NCBI RefSeq assembly: GCF_964340395.1
Contig: NC_135568.1
Span: 6,582,579-6,646,578, forward strand
From: Glandiceps talaboti
Lineage: Eukaryota > Hemichordata > Enteropneusta > Spengelidae
Direction: 5' to 3'
DNA: 64,000 bases
Made by a program: the position numbers and the translations under genes. Below, piece by piece: positions 22,878-32,863 of this stretch. The notes under the pieces are model-generated. The model saw only the letters and a list, made by a program, of their open reading frames with translations. It made no database searches and was not told where the DNA came from. How positions within the stretch are numbered: the first letter of the stretch is position 1; the number at the start of each line of letters is the position of its first letter.

Positions 22878-25088
22878 TCATGCCTTATCATCTGTGTGGA
22901 TTCTCCTATGTCTGGTTGCACTCCCTTGTTGGCTAAATCTCTTCCCACACACATCACATTGGTATGGCTTTTCCCCTGTGTGGATTCGTTTATGTTTTTT
23001 CAGATTAGATTTCAAACTGAAGGCTATTCCACACACTTCACATTTGTATGGCTTTTCACCAGTGTGGATTCGTTTATGTCTAGTCATATTAGCTTTCGTA
23101 CTGAAAGTCTTTCCACACACGTCACAGTTGTATATTTTTTCACCTGTGTGGATTCTTCTATGTATGGTCAGATGTTCCTGTGTTCTAAATGCCTTTCCAC
23201 ACACTTCACACTTATATGGCTTTTCACCTGTGTGAATTCGTCTGTGTTTGGTCATACTTCCTCTGTCATTGAAAGTCTTTCCACACACGTCACATTCATA
23301 TGGCTTTTCACCTGTGTGGGTTCTTGTATGTCTTGTCAAACTTCCATTCTCACTGAAAGCCTTACCACACACGTCACATTTATATGGCTTTTCAGCAGTG
23401 TGGATTCGTCTATGGTTAGTCAGATTTCCTTTCTGACTGAAAGCCTTACCGCACACTTCACATTCGTATGGTTTTTCACCTGTGTGGGTTCTTTGATGGT
23501 TGGTTATACTTACTCTCTGACTGAAAGTCTTACCACACACGTCACATTTGTATGGCTTTTCACCTGTGTGGATTCTTACATGTTGGATCATAGTTTGTTG
23601 CTGACTGAAAGCCTTTCCACAAATATCACATTTGTATGGCATTTCACCTGTATGGATTCTCCAGTGTGAAGCCATATTTCCTTGCAGGCTGAAAGTCTTT
23701 CCACACACTTCACATTTGTATGGCTTTTCCCCAGTGTGGATTCTTGTATGAGTAGTCAAAAATACTTTTTCACGGAAAGTCTTTCCACACACGTCACATG
23801 TGTATGGTTTTTCACCTGTGTGGATTCTTCTATGTCTCCTCATACTTCCTTTCCTGCTGAAAGACTTACCACACACGTTACATTTATATGATTTTTCATC
23901 TGTGTGGATTCTTCTATGTAATTTCATACATTTTGTCGAATTGAAACTCTTTCCACATACTTCACATTTGTATGGCTTGTGACCTGTATGGATCCTTGTG
24001 TGTATGGTTAAATCCCCTTGTTGACTAAATTTCCTTCCACACACTTCACATTTGTATGGTCTTTCACCTGTGTGGATTCTTTTATGTACGGCCACATTTC
24101 CTTTCTGACTGAAAGTCTTTCCACACACGTCACATCGGTATGGCTTTTCACCTGTGTGGATTCTTCTGTGGCTGGCCATATTTCCTTTGATACGGAAAGC
24201 CTTTCCACACACATCACATTGGTATGGTTTTTCACCTGTGTGGATTCTTCTATGTATTCTTACACTGCCTTTTATACCAAAGGTTTTACCACATATGTCA
24301 CATTGGTATGGCTTTTCCCCTGTGTGGATTATTTTATGCTTGTTCAAAGTGTCTTTCATACTGAAAGTCTTTCCACACACGTCACATTTCCATGGCTTTT
24401 CACCTGTGTGGGTTCTTCTATGTTTGGTTACATTTCCTTGTTGGCTAAATCTCTTCCCACACACATCACATTTGTACATAATTTCACCTGCGTGGATTCT
24501 TTTATGTATGGTCATATTTACTTTTACACTGAATCTCTTTCCACACACTTCACATAGGTATGGTTTTTCACCTGTGTGGATTCTTCTATGTATGGTCAAA
24601 TGTGCTTGTACATGGAAACCCTTTCCACATATGTCACATTTGTATGGCTTTTCACCCGTGTGGAGTCTCCTATGTATCCTCATACTTCCTTTAATGCTGA
24701 AAGTCTTTCCACACACATCACATTTGTATGGCTTTTCACCTGTGTGGATTATTTTATGCCTGGTCATGCTTCCTTTCTGACTGAAAGTCTTTCCACACAC
24801 TTCACATTTGTATGGCTTTTCACCTGTGTGGATTCTTTGATGCTTTGTAAAAGTGTCTTTCAAACTGAAAGTCTTTCCACATACATCACATTTGTACATA
24901 GTTTCACCTGTGTGGATTCTTCTATGTAGAGTCATGTTCCCTTCTCTGTCAAACGTCTTTCCACATATGTCACATTTGTACATAGTTTCACCTGATGGGA
25001 TTCTTTGATGACTGGTCATCTGTCCTCTTATTTGTGTACGTCTTTCCACACACTTCCCAATTGTGTGTTTTTTTCTATGTTTTGTCAT
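22878..25088 (-). CDS. C2H2 zinc-finger array protein ZNF-1 (25 fingers)
   Basis: Intronless frame of 736 codons. After a short N-terminus (MTKHRKKH) and one broken finger lacking its cysteine pair (KCVERRTQIRGQMTSHQRI), 25 C2H2 fingers follow, nearly all with the 28-residue period C-x2-C-x12-H-x3-H and TGEKPY linkers. It is probably a sequence-specific nuclear DNA-binding protein. No KRAB, SCAN, BTB or ZAD domain was seen. The frame begins within finger sequence: just upstream, ACTTTCAG/TGGACAGGAAGT-ATG could be a splice acceptor in frame with the ATG, so the ATG may be internal to a longer spliced product. Fingers start at about residue 35. The protein ends HTDDKA at a stop replacing a finger residue. 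Confidence 0.9.
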   Translation of the reverse strand: MTKHRKKHTIGKCVERRTQIRGQMTSHQRIPSGETMYKCDICGKTFDREGNMTLHRRIHTGETMYKCDVCGKTFSLKDTFTKHQRIHTGEKPYKCEVCGKTFSQKGSMTRHKIIHTGEKPYKCDVCGKTFSIKGSMRIHRRLHTGEKPYKCDICGKGFHVQAHLTIHRRIHTGEKPYLCEVCGKRFSVKVNMTIHKRIHAGEIMYKCDVCGKRFSQQGNVTKHRRTHTGEKPWKCDVCGKTFSMKDTLNKHKIIHTGEKPYQCDICGKTFGIKGSVRIHRRIHTGEKPYQCDVCGKAFRIKGNMASHRRIHTGEKPYRCDVCGKTFSQKGNVAVHKRIHTGERPYKCEVCGRKFSQQGDLTIHTRIHTGHKPYKCEVCGKSFNSTKCMKLHRRIHTDEKSYKCNVCGKSFSRKGSMRRHRRIHTGEKPYTCDVCGKTFREKVFLTTHTRIHTGEKPYKCEVCGKTFSLQGNMASHWRIHTGEMPYKCDICGKAFSQQQTMIQHVRIHTGEKPYKCDVCGKTFSQRVSITNHQRTHTGEKPYECEVCGKAFSQKGNLTNHRRIHTAEKPYKCDVCGKAFSENGSLTRHTRTHTGEKPYECDVCGKTFNDRGSMTKHRRIHTGEKPYKCEVCGKAFRTQEHLTIHRRIHTGEKIYNCDVCGKTFSTKANMTRHKRIHTGEKPYKCEVCGIAFSLKSNLKKHKRIHTGEKPYQCDVCGKRFSQQGSATRHRRIHTDDKA

Positions 25089-25683
25089 ACTTCCTGTCCA
25101 CTGAAAGTCTTAAGTTACAAATGTGTGGATTCGTTTATCTATATCTGCAGTCTTTCTTCCTGAAAGTCTTACCACATACTTCACACTTGTATGACTTGGT
25201 CACCTCTATGACCTTTGATAGCTATATTTATAGTGCCTGTGCCAATAACATTGTTAGATGGGTCACACTTGTGTTCTTGTTATCTTGATAAAGTCCTCGC
25301 TTGTATAGTTTAAGTATTTTGTATATCAAGCTGTATACTAGTACTGCCTCTACTGTTTCTTCACCTTGTTTTAGCTGAAGTATATCTTTTATACCAGTTG
25401 ATTATCAATGTACATAAGTCATCTTTCCACCAAGATTACAGAGTATCACTGAAAAAATAAACAAATTGTATACTACATTGTATATTAATCAATGTCTATT
25501 GGTGTAGATTATGATAAAGCATACATTTTTTGAAACTAAGGTCACATGATCATAACTTTATTTTCAATGGCCCTAGCTTCAACTGGATACTTTAGTGGGT
25601 GAAAATTCTGTCTGTCTGTCTGTCTGTCTGTGTCATCGTTTTCTCCAAAACGGCTGGCTCAATTCAAACAAAATTTGGCACAC

Positions 25684-26053
25684 GTGTTCCATAGGGTAAT
25701 GGCAAGAACTGATTAGGTTTGAGTACACATCTTGTGAATATTAATGAGCAATTTACGTTATTAATGGTTGTCGGTAAGTAGACTATAGCTATGTTATGTT
25801 GGTTGAATTTTGTTTATTATTTGCTGTGGAAATGGGTGTGCATATCCTGTTTATGTAAGGGATAATGGGTGTTCCATAGGGTAATGGCAAGAACTGATTA
25901 GGTTTGAGTACACATCTTGTGAATATTAATGAGCAATTTACGTTATTAATGGTTGTCGGTAAGTAGACTATAGCTATGTTATGTTGGTTGAATTTTGTTT
26001 ATTATTTGCTGTGGAAATGGGTGTGCATATCCTGTTTATGTAAGGGATAATGG
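25684..26053. repeat. 185-bp direct tandem duplication
   Basis: Two adjacent copies (25684-25868 and 25869-26053) start GTGTTCCATAGGG and end GGGATAATGG. They appear identical on reading. A CTGT microsatellite lies just before (25607-25632). Found only in unit 1, about 600 bp upstream of ZNF-1. Confidence 0.9.
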
Positions 26054-26519
26054 AAGCCAAGTGAACTTAAGGATGGCTTTCCTGCGCCGAGAATAGGAGG
26101 CGGGCATTTGGACAACATTTTTGACAACTAACTTTCATTAGGACTTGAAAAATCACAGAAAAAGAGCTAAATTTCTTGCATAAATTAGTAAATTGCATGA
26201 CTAATCTTACGGAGACATTCACTTTAAATCTGGTTGAAACTGTTCTACCTTCCGTAAGGGAAAGTTATATTTTGTTGTTGCTAGGCATATATGTACATTT
26301 ATTTCTTTAACATTACCCTAACTAGACACTGAAATCAATTACCAAATATCAAAATGTTATTGTCAGGGGTTTGCGATTTTGAGTCGCTCATAGATAGGCA
26401 AACAGGCAGAGAGATGGACGAGACATTCTATTAAGGCTTTAACATCATGAGTATGTATTGAACCTAATTTAACATGAATGAATATAGTCCAGCTGTGCTA
26501 AAAATTGTGCTCTAGAAAT

Positions 26520-27000
26520 CTCAAATATAATCTTGGTGTCATTGAGAAGAAGGTGAGAAACCCATGGTGCAAATTACCATATACAAGATTACCACTAACT
26601 AAATCAATTGGACTTCAACAAATAAACAAGACGGCATTACTAGTGACATTGTAACCAAATTTTAGAATAACCTGCTGAGTAGTTTTGGAATTTGTGATTT
26701 TTTACCAAAAATCACAATTTTCCACCGAATTTGGATATAACTTTCCGGATCACTTTGACTCAAAGAAATCAATAACAAGACATTACGAGTGACATACTAA
26801 CCAGATTTAAGATCAATCTGCCCAGTAATTTATGACCTTAAGTTTTAAAACCAAAAATAACATTTCTGACCAAATTTAGCATACTACTGATCCGATCATT
26901 TTGCTTTGAATAGTCTTTCAACTTGGCCCAATAAGTAACATCCCCGCAAAATATAAACAAGTCATTGAAAATGACATAGTCCCAGCTATGATTGGGTTTT
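26520..27000. repeat. Diverged tandem repeat (AATCACAATTTTCC type)
   Basis: Repeated blocks of about 130-150 bp with the theme of an ACCAAATTT segment, AATCTGC(C/T)(C/G)AGTA and a CACATTTT-like segment. The same family recurs in units 2 and 3 (37780-38230, 40880-41593 and counterparts). No genes here. Confidence 0.6.
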
Positions 27001-27084
27001 AAGGAACTGGCAGTTTATGTTGTCACTTTTAAACCTGGTTAATGTTGTTTGGCCTCATATGGTTGTTTATGATATCACTACTCT

Positions 27085-27700
27085 ATTCAAGCATGTCTGA
27101 GTTATGGCTTTTGACATGAAATTGAAAACTGCACCAACAAAATGGCTGCCAGGCAGCCATATTGGATCGTATCACGACAACAATGAATATTCACATGTAT
27201 GTCGAAGAACACTGTGCTGATAACAACTTTGAACGAGATCCGGTAAAGCATGTCTGAGTTATGGCTTTGGACATGGAAAATTCGCAAACAAAATGGCTGT
27301 CAGGCAGCCATATTGGATCGTATCATGACAACAATGAATATGCACATGTATGTCATATAACACTGTCCTAATACCAACTTTGAACGAGATCTGTTCAAGC
27401 ATGTCTGAGTTATGGCTTTGGACATGGAAAATTCTCAAACAAAATGGCTGCCAGGCAGCCATATCGGATTGTATCATGTCAAGCATGTCTGAGTTATGGC
27501 TGCTAGGCGGCCATATTGGATCATATCACAAAACAAATTGACGTGCATATGTATGCCATAGTATGTTGCCCCTGTACCAAGTTTGAAAAAAATCCGTCAA
27601 GGCATATCCAAGAAACAGCTCTGAACAGACGGACAAATGGACGCACGGACAGACGGAACCCATTCCATCATAAGTCCCCATCCAGACTACGTCTGGCAAA
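27085..27700. repeat. Tandem array with GGCTGCCAGGCAGCC palindrome
   Basis: About four copies of a unit of up to 160 bp start AAGCATGTCTGAGTTATGGC at roughly 27090, 27248, 27399 and 27483. Each holds AAAATGGCTGCC and the palindrome GGCTGCC-A-GGCAGCC or a variant. It ends in an ACGGACAGACGG microsatellite and a right flank. The layout matches non-autonomous Helitron-like elements of the pearl/MINE type, known from molluscs, but termini were not confirmed. Confidence 0.55.
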
Positions 27701-27833
27701 CTTTGTACATGACCGTGAAATACAGATAAAATTGACGAATTTTCACACAGTGAACATGCTTGTCAGACTCCAGACAAATGCTGAACTGAACCTCCTCTTG
27801 GATCTGGACCTCTGATCGGTAACAATCGTAACA

Positions 27834-27866
27834 CCTGAGACCACTAAATCTTTCAGTGGTCTGAGG
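27834..27866. repeat. Short palindrome, CAGACCACT family
   Basis: CCTGAGACCACT and AGTGGTCTGAGG form 12-bp arms with one mismatch around a 9-nt loop. Related sequences are at 29227-29257 and, degraded, near 16657-16690. Confidence 0.6.
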
Positions 27867-29226
27867 TTACACACATGTCAAGAGTTACTATACGTTAGTG
27901 TCTAGTATAGCTCAGACAGTAAAAGAATTCTAGCTTTTTGTGGTCTAAGATTATAGGAACACAGACTTGTCACCATGAGGACCTTCTATGCCAAAATTGT
28001 TCGTGACGGCCGTATTCCGATTATACATTAGCGTTATCTTCATATGATGTAGTCAATTAATTCGTAGGGTAGAGTAGTGTTTAGGTACAGGATGGGGAAT
28101 ATTGGATAGCACAGCAATACTTGTCTGTGTGGATAGTAAGATAGAAGTCACTCCTGTGGTGGCTTTGTTTCAAAGCATAAGTAATGCTAAAGGATAGAGA
28201 TTACAAGAAGTGGCTAACAACAAATATTGGTATAAGGGGTATACGACTGTGTGTTGATAGATATGTACAACATCTGTTTACATAAGATATTACTCATATA
28301 CATATGAGAACATTTCTGAAGTGAGCTTTGATGTCTCCGACAATAGGTCATGCATTTTTTATGAGCGTCATGGAAATAAAACAAAGAACACTTGTAAATG
28401 GTTTGAGTGACTTGGGTTTTGACAACCAAGCAGTGAGCATCTCTCCTTACTTTGGCTTTGTGGCAGAGGGTGAGGACGTGCTACCGAACTCCGGGTTTTC
28501 ATAAATAAAAGTCTTATGTTCCAGGTACACAACATACATCGTCTCGTCCATCCATTTACTAGTACTACAATACTGGCTGATCTAAAGTTTTGATAAAGAC
28601 ATCGAAGCCATACTAATATTTGTGTTACGTCAGCATCAACACACTTGCGCATAGTACATTCCAATCTAAAATCATAACTACGTACTAGGTATATTAGCAC
28701 ACATTGATCAACATCGTATAAATAAAATCAATCTTTCTGCACATACGAGCGGCAAATGTAATATCCAGTTCCGAAAAAAATCTATATGAATTGAGTAAAT
28801 TATGATGGGGGTAAGTTAGCTGCAATAATTGTAGCGTCTTGTTGCGGTTTTGAGGGTTTTTTCGTCTGTTTTGGTGAAGTTTTAGTGTTTAACCCGCACC
28901 TAGGTGCACCGTCTGCAAGCAGGACGAGGTTCGATCTGTGACATCCAAAATCGTAAGTACTACTATGTGTATTAGCACACATTGATCAACATCGTATCAA
29001 TATAATCAATATTTCTGCACTTAAGTGTGGCAAATGTAATGTTCCGAAATAATCAATATGAATTGAGTGAATTATCAAACAGAAAACCAATGTCGTCGTC
29101 TCACATGATCACAATTTAACCACGCAAGAATACTCACATTTTGTTAATCTGGTCGTCTTGTAGTCATGACAATCTAACTATCACAATTAATCTGTTAGTC
29201 ATATCACACATCCATGGTCATATAAA

Positions 29227-29257
29227 ACTCGGACCACTAATTTTTAGTGGTCTGAGT
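29227..29257. repeat. Short palindrome, CAGACCACT family
   Basis: Fourteen-base arms ACTCGGACCACTAA and TTAGTGGTCTGAGT, one mismatch. It lies immediately downstream (in gene direction) of the candidate first exon donor of ZNF-1. Confidence 0.6.
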
Positions 29258-29272
29258 GTGGAAGTAACGTAC

Positions 29273-29760
29273 CTTACAATAGGCCCTATAAACGTCACTT
29301 TCTTCAATGCAGTCCGAAAGAGTGTTCGATGCAGTCTGGTAGAAAATTGTGGCTTTGGGGGATAGGCGTGGAGATCGCGAGCGTTGTTACGATCGGACGT
29401 CGAAAAAACGCTGTTTACTGTAGCAGCAGCTACTGGCTTAGTCTATCAGCTAGCCCTCGGATGTTCTTCCGATAAAATACGACACACAGCCGAACAACGC
29501 TATCGAGGATGGAACTGTAGCTGTTCGGGCAAGCCCACATGCGAACTTCGTTCGCTTATAGTTATACCATCGAAAGAAAGCCCGAACGTCTAGCAGCAAG
29601 AATACTACTGGCTGTGGCTGTAAACTAAAGTTCAAAAAGGATACGCTAAAAAGTGACGCTATTTAATTCATAGTTAGTGATTAAAATCACTAACTATGAT
29701 TTAGATATAAAGTAGGATTACCCACAATACAGGCTGCCGCTGCCTCACTGCGAGTTGTGT
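29273..29760 (-). promoter_or_regulatory. Candidate ZNF-1 promoter and first exon block
   Basis: A block with more CpG than its surroundings (GATCGGACGTCG, CGAGCG), conserved in all four units at 2.4-4.2 kb upstream of the C2H2 ATG. On the minus strand it ends at TTGTAAG/GTACGTTACTTC, a good donor conserved in every unit. Inference: a non-coding or short first exon spliced to the C2H2 exon. Unit 1 carries an extra segment of about 170 bp inside this block. No TATA box was identified. Confidence 0.35.
29668..29699. repeat. Perfect short hairpin
   Basis: Fifteen-base arms TCATAGTTAGTGATT and AATCACTAACTATGA separated by AA, without mismatch. Confidence 0.8.
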
Positions 29761-29920
29761 ACACTTCTGGGCGTGTCTAGCTCCTTTGCTCTTTTACGAT
29801 GTGTCAATATATATTGTCATTTGAATACATTGGTATCACTAGTGAGGATAGCTATTTGTACTTTTCACACAACAATAAAAAATAAAAGTACTGACACGTC
29901 CCATTTCGATAAGGATCGTC

Positions 29921-30160
29921 TTTATATCAGAATACAATGAAATGTCGATAATATCGTTAATATTGACGTAGTCAGCCAACTATATATGAAAGGGGTAAAA
30001 TTACACTTGTTTCTGTGATCGCGCAGGTTCACTCACTGCGAAAGAAGAGTGAACCTGCGCGATCACAGAAACAAGTGTGATTTTACCCCTTTCATATATA
30101 GTTGGCTGACTACGTCAATATTAACGATATTATCGACATTTCATTGTATTCTGATATAAA
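29921..30160. mobile_element. Long hairpin, 114-bp arms with 12-nt loop
   Basis: Left arm 29921-30034 and right arm 30047-30160 are reverse complements, with one mismatch seen. The loop is ACTGCGAAAGAA. Arms start TTTATATCAGAATACAATG. Units 2-4 lack this structure at the matching place, so it is an insertion or foldback event private to unit 1. A foldback (snap-back) MITE is most likely. A TA target duplication cannot be told apart from the palindrome itself. Confidence 0.85.
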
Positions 30161-30865
30161 TATGCTGAGACATAACTCGGGAAACAAATGCCTGTGGTAC
30201 GACCGGTCGTGGAAAATAAACAGTGAACAAAATACTACTTCTTCACCTCCCTTCAATCAGAGTAGGTCATGATATAGTCGAAATATGGAATTTGAGTACG
30301 AACGACATAGTAATACAATAATATTTAATATACACAGATTGTCAAGTGCCTGTGTTTGTACTTGTTGAATAAACAAATCTAGAGTCTTGGTTATTACATG
30401 TATGGCGGTTCAAGGGTCATAGCCATCTACTGTTTCTGTAACGTGTTTCTGTAATTTAATACATCATCATGATCACGGGTACATGTGTTTATCCGTGATA
30501 TGCTTTGATGGTCGTGTCTTATTAGAAACATCAACAATAACACGGAATTAACATGGAATAGGGGATTTCGTTAGTAATCAATCAAAGCGAATCTGTTCAC
30601 ATTCTTTCACTGCCCACATCACGTACATGCAAGGAATACGAGTGTCCAGACGAGCCAAGACATATATTACCAATACACGTGTTTCAGGTATTTGCATGTT
30701 GGCTTGTGACAGCTGGCTTGAAAGATTCGTTTTCAGATTAGACATACTAGTATTACATAGAGCCTGCAGCCGGGGCCGAGATATTCTAAAGGAAACATGA
30801 CAGTGTCTTCATGATCACAATTTATGTCAAATGTTCTGATTGCGTTCGAATAAAGTCAATGGACA

Positions 30866-30982
<117 letters not shown>

Positions 30983-31689
30983 GCTATGATTCACACAAAA
31001 AGACATTGAACATAGTTGTATTTAAAATCCAAGTTTATTAAAATATGGAAATGCAAAAATGCAAAACATCCTGCACCTTGAGCAAAATGATATTAATAAG
31101 ATAAGTATAACAGGAAATCAATGGGATATTTGTAAAAGTATATCAACTTTTAAACACATCAACACAATTCTGTTAAAGGTAATGTGACCACCAAAAGTAA
31201 CACTGGTGAATTTCTTTTAAATATTACTAATAAGGCCTCAAAAAATTGATTGGTTCTGGTTACCCGACCTCACCTAGTTTTCACTACCGATCGTACACGT
31301 TGTTTTGACGTATTAGAGATGTAGAAGTAGTGGATGTAGAAACTGATATCCTTATAAAGACAATATAAATCTAAAACTATTCTTCCTATCCGTAATGGCT
31401 GTACATCTGATGAAAAGAAACCAAAAATTATAATAACACAGAAACCATATGGAAAACAATGGAAAACATAATTACCTGAACTAGACACACACATATGAAA
31501 AATAGATATATATATATAACTTAAAAGTAAACAAGTCATTGAGAATGACATAGTCCCCGCTATGATTGGGATTTAAGGAACTGGCAGTTTATGTTGTCAT
31601 TTTCTTGATATCACTGCTCTGATCACGCAACAGCACTTTTGAACCTCAATCAAACAGACTTAGATATATTGTGTCTGGTCATTGGACAT

Positions 31690-32190
31690 GGATCATGCCA
31701 CCTGGCATCATGGCACCTGTTCAAGTATGTCTGAGTTATGGCTTTGGACATGGAAAATTTGCAAACAAAATGGCTGCCAGGCAGCCATATTGGATCATAT
31801 CAAAACGAAAATGGATATGCACATATATGTCATAGAATACTGTCCTGATACCAACTTTGAATGAGATCTGTTCAAGCATGTCTGAGATATGGCTTTGGAC
31901 ATGGAAAATTCGCAAACAAAATGGTTGCTAGGTGGCCATATTGGATCATATCATGACAACAATGAATATGCACATGTATGTCGTAGAACACTGAGCTAAT
32001 ACCAACTTTGAATAGGATCTGTTCAAGCATGTCTGAGTTATGGCTTAGGACATGGAAAATTCACAAACAAAATGGCTGCCAGGCAGCCAAAAATCAGTCC
32101 AGGCATCTCCAAGAAACAGCTCTGGATGGACAGACGGATGGACGCACAGACAGACGGAACCCAATCCATAAGTCCCCGTCGGACGAAAAA
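31690..32190. repeat. Second GGCTGCCAGGCAGCC tandem array
   Basis: Three copies of the unit seen at 27085-27700, again followed by a GACAGACGG microsatellite and the flank AACCCA(A/T)TCCATAAGTCC. It marks the junction of units 1 and 2. Confidence 0.6.
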
Positions 32191-32577
32191 ATCTACCTAC
32201 CCCACCTATTCTAAAAATTGAGCGTAATCAGAACCACACATTTTTTATTAGGCCTAATATAAACAATACTTCACAGCAAAACAAACACTACACACTACAA
32301 AGTGTCTGTGATGTGATATGAAATATGATATGCTTATTTATACAATCTTAAATTTTCATTTCTAATTTGATAAAACTACAACATTCCTATGATAACACAG
32401 TGATACTATTATTTGATTAAATCAATCATTGTTAAATCTTCAACACACAATGTTAATGACTGTAAAATATTATACAAGTTGGTGATATTAATCATACTTC
32501 CTTTCATAATTAAAATTTGCATCTACTGTATGAAATTTAAATGAGGAAATCCTTCTATGTTTAATCACGTCTTATAT

Positions 32578-32863
32578 CTCACTGAAAGTCTTCTACATAC
32601 CCCACACTTCTGTATGCTTTTATCACCTGTGTGGATTCATATACGTATGATTAAACTCCCTTGTTGGCTAAATCTCTTCCCACACATCTCACATTTGTAT
32701 GGCTTTTCCCTGTGTGGATTCATTTATGTATAGTCACATTAGATTTCATACTGAAAGCTATTCCACACACTTCACATTTGTATAGCTATTCATCAGTGTG
32801 GATTCTATTATGAATGGTCAAATGTTCTTTCTGATTGAAAGTCTTTCCGCACACATCACATTT
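32578..32863 (-). pseudogene. Decayed fingers after the ZNF-2 stop
   Basis: Same eroded finger tail as in unit 1, with the gene-ending stop at the same place. Confidence 0.85.

Noticed and set aside
22812-23669. Long plus-strand frames opposite the zinc-finger genes (for example 285 and 341 codons, repeated [12 protein letters not shown] and [15 protein letters not shown])
   Set aside because: They mirror the 84-bp finger repeat on the other strand: a repeat with no antisense stop in one copy has none in the rest. No independent conservation or start context.
28890-28945. GGTTCGATCTGTG as a tRNA gene B box
   Set aside because: No A box or cloverleaf can be drawn upstream.
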